DNA from: Apodospora peruviana
Taxonomy: Eukaryota; Ascomycota; Sordariomycetes; Sordariales; Lasiosphaeriaceae
Assembly: GCA_033439685.1 (NCBI GenBank)
Contig: JAUEDM010000004.1
Span: 1,736,001-1,800,000, forward strand
Reading direction: 5' to 3'
Length of the DNA stretch: 64,000 bases
Shown: one piece after another, positions 57,081 through 64,000 of the stretch
Position numbering within the stretch: the stretch's first letter is position 1
Layout of the letters: the number at the start of each line of letters is the position of its first letter
The notes under the pieces: generated by a model
Databases searched by the model: none
Seen by the model: the letters and a program-made list of their open reading frames with translations, nothing else
Told to the model about the DNA's origin: nothing
Position numbers and translations under genes: made by a program

Positions 57081-60000
57081 AACCCATCCATTGGCTTGGC
57101 GGGACTGAGGACTGCCAATCCAGGAAGGCGACCCCAACGAAAGCAGTTCGAAATAGCGAGCTATGATACCTGAATCAGGTGTATGCCAGATATAGCGTAT
57201 GTTGGTAAGGTAAGGTAGTGTGTACGAATACAGAGTAGTCCAGTGCGTGATTAATAACCTGGAAGGTACTTACTTACCTTACCACCTACCTAGAAAGTAT
57301 AGCCAATCTTAATTGGGGGGTATATGTGCTTTCAATAAGGTGATATTGATACCAGGAAAGAGGGGGGGGGGGAAGGGGTTGGGGGGACAGCGAAATGCCT
57401 GAAGAACCTCGATGTCAACCCCTCCAGCTGTTGATTCACTTCGGACGAGGCGCCACTGCCGACGCCGTTGGAGTCTGAAGGGAGTGGAGTAGAGCATGCG
57501 AGATTTCGTGATTGCTGAGATGACCTCAGGGCAAGGTCGAGCCTGACAGGAATGGCGGGTGTAATTGCCGCCGTTTCCTTTGGCTCTGGCCCCGGGGACA
57601 ACATGTCAATAGCGCTTTTTCAGGAAAGGACGTATTGCACGGTTTCCTCCGTACCTGCCCTGTAGGCTGCCCAGAAGCAGAAAGCGGTCTGTTGCTTGCT
57701 TGTAACCCCTGCCTCGCCTTGACTCCCAAGAGTAAGACCGGGACGCCCAGACGGGCAATCTTTAACGGGCAGGTCATCCGAAACTCTTTTGGGGGAAGCA
57801 TCTTCCATCTGATAGGCCATTTTCCCTTTTACCCCAGGTACTTTTGTATGGAGAACACCTCCACCTTAGGTATCGAATATCCTAGACATAGTGAACAAGT
57901 AATCCATACTCTGCAGACTGCGACAGCTAGTGTGTTCCATTGTAGAAGCCGCACAGACTGCCGGATATCTCGGATAACAAACAGAACCTGCCCCGTATGG
58001 AGGTGAACGGATAGCGGTGCATCGGCTTCCGAGTAAGTTCTAGCAGGTGTCGTGCTGAATCACTGGACAATGGACGCACTGTCTTTTCAATGCTTGGACC
58101 GCCATTTCTTGAAAGGCAAGACCATCTGCCTCTCGAGCAATAAGGAGTACGGAAGACTCCGTGGACCGTACCACAAATCCAGCTGGGACCCTAAGCCTCC
58201 ATGGAATGACGCTGGGTGGAGAAGCCCCTTGTCGCTGCCCCTTGTCAAGTTGTCGCTGACTGGGTCTGTGCCCCGTGGGCGACGTTGAACTTGTGCAAGG
58301 CTGGGGGCCATACCCCTGCTGAAAAATAGGGCTGGTACATACAGCTTGCAAGTGAGACAGACACGGCTACTTCCATCAAAAGAAATGGTAGTTTGGACGA
58401 CGGGAAGCACATGGGTGTTTTGAAGCAGGTTACCTGACGGCCGCAAGCTGGAATATTCCTCTTTCGTTCGAGCTATTATCCTGCTATTTCCTTGGCTGGG
58501 AAGTCATCTTTTCCAATTTGGAAAGGGGCACGAGGGGGAAGGCAGCTGTGTCACCATCTCCAATCCAGCTGAGTTAGACGCAAGGCAGTGGGGAGCAGGA
58601 CCAGGCCAGGTCCACCAAAGCGGTTTTGCATGTGCCAGTTTCGAGAAGCCACTCCACTCTCACGCTTGTCTCCACCCCTCTCCAAGATAGTGTACATCTC
58701 AAGTTGTTCTGACGACATTGGGGTTTGAAAGAAAAAGGGAGAGGCCCAGGCCTAGTGTAGTGACACGCACATCCGGTACCTGAGCTGAAGTCATGGCTCA
58801 CACTGCATGAATCTGGCTTATACCAAAAGGGAATATCATCATTTCACACAGATTGCGTCTAGAAGGTCTGACGAAGCGCCTCGGGCACCGTTCATCACCC
58901 CATGACTCGTGGTCTTTCAGCCGCAGCAAGGCTTTGTTTGGCACTGCACTGATGTACCCCGTACAATAGCGCTCTTTAATAAGAGTGAGGTCAAGGGTCG
59001 AAAGAGATGGGCGCATGGGAACTGAACCTCCTCGGCAACGCCAGGGCAGTACCCCGTGCCTGCCTGGTAGGTTTGCTGTGGTGGTTGTCACCTTCCACGA
59101 TGCGATGCCTTGCGGAACCGTACCGACTTGGTAGGTACTGTAAACCGTACTTCCCTCCGCTTTGCACCGAAGACCGGAGAGGCTCTCTGCACAAAAAAAG
59201 GAAAGAAGAAGGGGAAACAGGTCGCTCCTGTCCCATTCTTCGGCGTCACTGGCAGAGATGCCGGGTCGCGGCTGTGATTGGCCAAGGTTAAACAGGATAA
59301 ACTGCTCAACGGCAGCACCAGCACGTGATGTTCGTCTGATCTTTGAGATCTTTTCACTGACCTTAAGTCTCCCGTTATAACTCCACCGGGAATTTGGGTA
59401 GCATCAAGACTCAAGTACCACTTTCACACCGTTGCAAGCCGGCCTTCAACCTCATTGCACCCCTTGGGCCCTTCTTGATGGACGAGCGCCATGCCTTATT
59501 TGGCTGACTACCAACCGACACCTGCACCGTCACCACCAGGTCACTGACTCCCGTCACGATTGCAAGCCTGTACGGAATATTGCCATTGTTCCATGCACAG
59601 CGAGATGACGTCTCTGCTTCTTTCCGGCTTCCATGCCACCAGCTGGCCTCCAGGATATGCGAGATGCATGATGCGAGATGCCAATTCGATATGACACCCA
59701 GAACACCTCAGGTTTGTTGGTGTATGTACACACGCGTCCTGGTCGTCCTCTCATTATCCCAGTCCCCTGCCATCAATGCGATGCGCCGATAGTCCAGGTT
59801 GGGCCCCTGAGATGATCCTCGGCCTCTGCAAGTTTTCTTCTGCACTGTACTTTACAGCCTGCCTTGCAAGATGAACAACATCACGACCCCAATCCCCAAC
59901 CAGCAAAGACGAACCCTGGTCATCGGGCGGGAAGCTGGAGTGGGAGTGGGAGGGGCGGCCCCATATACCGATCGATGACTGCCTCCGAAGCGCACAGTGT

Positions 60001-60163
60001 CCCGGCCCTGGAAGGTCATTATCAAGACCCATGGATCACCTCACATCCAAGATGAGCATGTAATAAGTGGTGGTGCGGTGGTGAAGAAGACCGCGGTTAC
60101 GCCACGGTTGTACCCATGGGGTGGTGTTATTGACGTCTGTGGACCGACTGCAGTGTTCCAATT

Positions 60164-60185
60164 CCCCCCCCCCCCCCCCCCCCCC
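60164..60185. repeat. poly-C tract (C22)
   Basis: Uninterrupted run of 22 C on the plus strand in the gene-poor region. Confidence 0.9.
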
Positions 60186-62924
60186 ACCCAAACAAAGGAA
60201 AAGACAAAGGTCCAGATCTCGATGCCAAAAATGGCAGTTCACCCATGTTGTCTGCTTTATTACCAGCCGCTGGTCTGTGCCTCCGAATTTCAAGGATTTT
60301 AATAATCGACATGAATTCTCAGCTTCTGCTTTTGTCCAATTCTTTTTTAGCCCTCTTGCACTTCAATTGCTTCCATTTGCGGGGTCTGTGTGCCGGATCG
60401 ACGGGGCACGCAGTTACGCACGCTGGCAGGCTTCTGGAGCAAAGCCAGACCAGACGGTTTTAAGCTGTGCATTGTTGCATCTTCGGTAGCTCGCAAGTAC
60501 CTGACGGATAGGTAAGGTACCTCAGGTACTCCAGGTACGGAATCTTCCCCCCTCTGTTATGTTAGCAACAGACGTTCGGATCAACCAGCCGCCGCCCTTG
60601 TCATCACTCACCCAGCAACAGAACGTGTCTCAGCCGTGGCCTCCACGTGCCCACGATGCACGCACTCAAACTCAGACTGTGATTGCAGGCCCGCCGGCGG
60701 GTTTTTGCGTTCGGGTGAAGTTCTGCGGGTATTGCTCTTCCGACGATAGAGCGCGTGGAACTCTCGGGACCTGGAATCCTGGAACCCTGGAACCCTGCTG
60801 CAGAAGAACCTCGGACGAGCCAGACCTGACCCTTGGCTGTGGCACCTACTGGCCGTCCCGAACGGGCCCCGAACAGGCGTGCTGGCAGCAGACGATATCC
60901 GTGTCAGGGCGTACCACTGACGCCCTCCCTCCAGCGCCTGGCATGGAAATCATGTGTCGACACCCCTGTTTGGCGGTTCGTCCCAAGATCGAAAGTGTGT
61001 CTCATCAGTCATCGCACGAGATCCATCACCCTGGCGCCGCAGTGAGGAAGCTCCCTGAGCATCCCTGCCCACCCCCATGCACAGGCCTGCCCCCATGTCT
61101 GCTCCAAGCTCCTGCACTCTCCAACAAGGAAGCTTGCACAGCTTGCATAGCTCCTTTTCCAACGAAAAAAAAAGGCCCACGGAAATCTCGAGAGACACAA
61201 AGTCTTTTTCATTGCTAGCCGCTGGGGATCAAACGACGACACTGTTCATGTCATGACCCCAACTATGGGTACCCCTCTGCCCCTTCTCACCTAACGTGAT
61301 TATACTGATGGATTCGTTCCGGTTGCGCCACTACTCCTGTGTTCTGTATGTGTTCAACAGACCGTACGGATCACAGTACCTGACCTGCTCTTGGTACCCA
61401 GCCCAGGACGCTGGGTATGTATGTCCGTGTGTTCTGTGGGTGGTGCCCTTGGCGACTAACCAATGACGCTGCCCCTTTTGGAAGACGTGGTTGCAGCGTC
61501 TCTGGTATGCCCTCCTACAGCGCACTGTATCTGGAAGTCCCGGTCTCCCGTGTTGATATAACGGTACGGAGTGCACATTCTCTCCAGGCATTACGCTAGT
61601 AGGCCCTCGCCAAGCCCTCTGCCATTTTCTATCAAGCCGGCAGCTTTGCGGTTGACTTGCTAACGGGTTCAAGCAAAGGGTCACAGGGGAAACCCCACTT
61701 GGACCCTGTGGTTGTCCATGGGCATTCATATGTTTGCCAGGGCCCGCCAAGTAGTAAATTGCTGGATAAGCTAGATGAAAGAGGCTGAACGACTACTGTA
61801 TGGACATGTTCTCCAGCAAAGACATGTACATGTAACCTTGGAGAGACCAGTTTGGCCACGCGAAGATAACCCGGCCTAAGCGTCCAGACACTCACGAGCC
61901 CTTTCCACGGTGCCTCGACTCTTTGTTTGGGGAGTGGTACGGAACAGACTGCCAAAAACAAAACTTCAAGATGTCTCCAGATGATATGGGAACTCCTTGA
62001 TTGAGTAACAGCCGCTAATGGAACTCTTGGTTGTGGGCTGAACCAGGGTTGCCGCAACACTGACAGACAACCTCCCCCCCGCGCGCGCACCTCTTGGGTC
62101 GAACCGGGACAGGCAGATCCTGGACCGTTTGCCCTACCGTTGGAACTTCATCTCTGCTGTGTGGTACTGATCGACTAACACCTTCCACCTTCCCGCACTC
62201 TCTCCGTCAACGGCCATTAGCCTTTCCCGACCTGTGGTCCTTGCTAGGCTTTGATGCCGCTCTGACTTTCTCCTGTCGGTCGTATCCTATACAGATCATA
62301 CTCGGCCTCTGCCGCCCTACCTTGCGTGGGCCAACACCTTCCACCCACTCCCAGTGTCGCCCACAGCGTCACTGCCCTCCATCTTACCATAGCTAGTTCC
62401 TATATGGGCACCTCTCGACCAGAAAAGCTACTTATCCGGTTCTTGCATGCCCCAGATACCTCCCTTTCACCATTTACTGCACCAAGACGTCCCACTCGGA
62501 GCACTGGTCTTGCTTTTTTCGACTGGAGCAAGCCTACGCCGCCATTGACCACGCCGTGTCCCGACTCAAAAGTATTCTCAGACCTATAGCGGCTCAGTGC
62601 ATCTAGCACAAGGTCAGTACTTGCTGTCCTTGAGCGTGGCTCTGTTTAGAAGTTGATATCAACTATGTCTGCTTATCGACGTAGAGGAACCCCGTTTGAG
62701 AGAGCCAAGGATATTTTCCTGTGTTCTTCCGCCAACCACCACGTCCTGGAATCCTCCCGCAAATCGGCCTCCTGCCAATAGTTTGTCTGGGTTCGAGCAG
62801 ACAGCGTTCGGGTTCAAACCAGAAAGAAAATCTGCCCAAACAGTACCACTGGACTAGGCCATATCCTGGATTGGACGGGGTCCCAAAGCTAAGCAACCAC
62901 CTCCTGGTCGACAACTAAACAACA

Positions 62925-62939
62925 CCCCCCCCCCCCCCC
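62925..62939. repeat. poly-C tract (C15)
   Basis: Uninterrupted run of 15 C on the plus strand, about 770 bp before the terminal regulator gene. Confidence 0.9.
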
Positions 62940-63710
62940 ATCATTCCGTACAACACCCCTCCCCCTCCCTACCGGTGTAAAAGGATTGCCACTCGTGGCT
63001 TGCCAGGACACACTTCTTATTCAGTGTACGAGGTATTGTGGATAGATACTTTCAACCCAGCGAGCGGGTACCCCAGTTCATGGTTTTCTTTTAGCCCTTG
63101 AGCATGCCGGGAATCTCATCAGGCGCCTCCCGGCCAGATCCCTGAGACTTCCCTCATCTAGCTCGAGGCGCATCGCCACTTCAGGCAGATCGAGTTGATA
63201 CTATTAACTAGGGATATGCGATAATAATGTTCGTGCTGAGGCACTAAACATATGCACGTCACCAATCAGCCAGTGTTAGGTTTTTTTTCTATTTTCTTTA
63301 ATTTTTTCTCTGGCCCAACCTGGGTTCGTCCGATTTTCTTCCTCTTTGCCATCATTAGACGAACGCCTTTGAAACGGACCTGTTAACCATTGGTAAACCC
63401 TCTTTCAAGAGACACTGCGGTTTTCGGGTGTCTTCACCTGACGGAGTCTCCCTCCTATCCACTGGGACTAGACTGCCTATAATCGGTCTTAACTCTCCGT
63501 CCTCGGCGTATATAGAGACTCGCCCCGTCACAAGGTCGCCTCATAATACAATCCATCCTTTGGAAATCACCACCCCGATATTGTCTACCAAGGCCCCCGA
63601 GCATAAATGTTGCTACGAGCCTGATTCTCCGACGTTGCCAGACACGGACTTCGAATCTGTTTCCTTCGTCAAAACCTCCGCCTTGGCTCTAAGAATCAAC
63701 AACTGTCGCC

Positions 63711-64000
63711 ATGAGCGACTACTATCATCACTTCTTGTCATCGATGGCCGGCGTCGGTGGACATCCGACTGTTAACCAACCTGAGGGCTCTCCGCCAACA
63801 CAGCTTCATCAAGCCATGCCCATGGCTGGCCCTCCTATCTCCAACCCGTACCAGAGCCTGGGATATTTTACAGGTTTCCCTGAACCCATAATGTTCAACG
63901 CGCCCAAGGCGCAGAGGAGCAGACGAAAGTCGGCTCCGGGTCTGGATCACATCAAGCACCGGCGTACAAGGTCTGGCTGTTATACGTGCAGAAGCCGACG
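63711..64000 (+). CDS. Zn(II)2Cys6 transcription factor, 5' part (runs off the window)
   Basis: The frame is open from ATG 63711 to the window end (96 codons plus two bases). It begins MSDYYHHFLSSMAGVGG. After a Pro/Gln-rich leader comes a basic stretch (QRSRRKSAPGLDHIKHRRTR) entering the first half of a zinc cluster, SGCYTCRSRR. The KHRRTRSGCYTCRSRR form is typical of fungal binuclear-cluster regulators; the remaining cysteines lie beyond the window. I do not recognise the orthologue with confidence. The long intergenic region before it suggests complex transcriptional control, but that is inference. Confidence 0.85.
   Translation, partial: MSDYYHHFLSSMAGVGGHPTVNQPEGSPPTQLHQAMPMAGPPISNPYQSLGYFTGFPEPIMFNAPKAQRSRRKSAPGLDHIKHRRTRSGCYTCRSR

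Larger units (their letters stand above)
54577..63710. other. gene-poor region upstream of Zn2Cys6 regulator
   Basis: About 9.1 kb with no gene I can support. Frames are short, start in many phases and show no domain; the longest ATG frame is 60559-61218 (219 codons). It has no obvious AT-rich decay, terminal repeats or transposase-like frame. It does contain poly-C or poly-G tracts (57062-57080, 57362-57372, 60164-60185, 62925-62939), several TAGGTACC-type motifs (54786-54809, near 56831, 57268, 60513) and a TATATAG near 63509 about 200 bp before the next ATG. It may be a large regulatory or non-coding-RNA region. Confidence 0.55.

Noticed and set aside
54577..63710. possible RIP-mutated transposon
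   Set aside because: I see no strong AT enrichment, terminal repeats, reverse-transcriptase or transposase-like fragments; a quantitative RIP index was not computed.
63428..63775. 115-codon frame just before the last regulator
   Set aside because: It begins at GTG and runs out of phase into the true ATG frame at 63711; likely 5' leader.
1..64000. CRISPR arrays, phage, plasmid or biosynthetic gene cluster
   Set aside because: Genes are dispersed eukaryotic housekeeping genes with spliceosomal introns; no spaced repeats and no clustered secondary-metabolism enzymes.

Overview
The window looks like nuclear DNA of a filamentous ascomycete, most likely a Sordariomycete and probably Sordariales (Chaetomiaceae-like). 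This rests on short introns with GTAAGT-type donors and CTAAC-type branch sites, GC-rich third codon positions, a clear nit-4/nirA orthologue, and Zn(II)2Cys6 regulators with glutamine- and alanine-rich tails. Placement below class level is inference. Gene models were built by hand: exon ends were chosen so that splice sites, codon phase and family sequence all agree.

Layout, left to right: septin (+) with a possible nested ORF in its first intron; mitochondrial uS4m/Nam9 (-); La protein (+); nitrate regulator NIT-4/NirA (-); GH28 pectinase (+); HIT/Fhit hydrolase (-); MFS transporter (-); ferrochelatase (-); Ku70 (+); an unusual Zn2Cys6 protein (+); a PPR-like mitochondrial protein (-); LSM4 (-); an intron-containing tRNA-Ala(AGC) (-); a Gvp36-type BAR protein (-); N-acetylglutamate synthase (-); a beta-hydroxyacid dehydrogenase (+); V-ATPase subunit e/Vma9 (+); Arv1 (-); an intracellular LysM protein (-); condensin SMC2 (+); an mARC-like MOSC protein (-). 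After a gene-poor stretch of about 9.1 kb comes the 5' end of another Zn2Cys6 regulator (+), cut by the window edge.

Most genes are core housekeeping functions: cytokinesis, chromosome condensation, DNA end joining, RNA processing, mitochondrial translation, haem, arginine and nitrate metabolism, vacuolar acidification and sterol transport. They are not an operon or a metabolic cluster. There is no sign of phage, plasmid, CRISPR or an intact transposon.

I do not see a convincing new multi-gene system. The points most worth a second look are the ORF nested in the 741-nt septin intron, two genes whose start codon sits in a 3-4 nt first exon, a T25G22 tract four bases after the SMC2 stop and other long poly-G/C tracts, the dispersed TAGGTACCTA-type motif confined to non-coding DNA, and the 9-kb gene desert before the last regulator.
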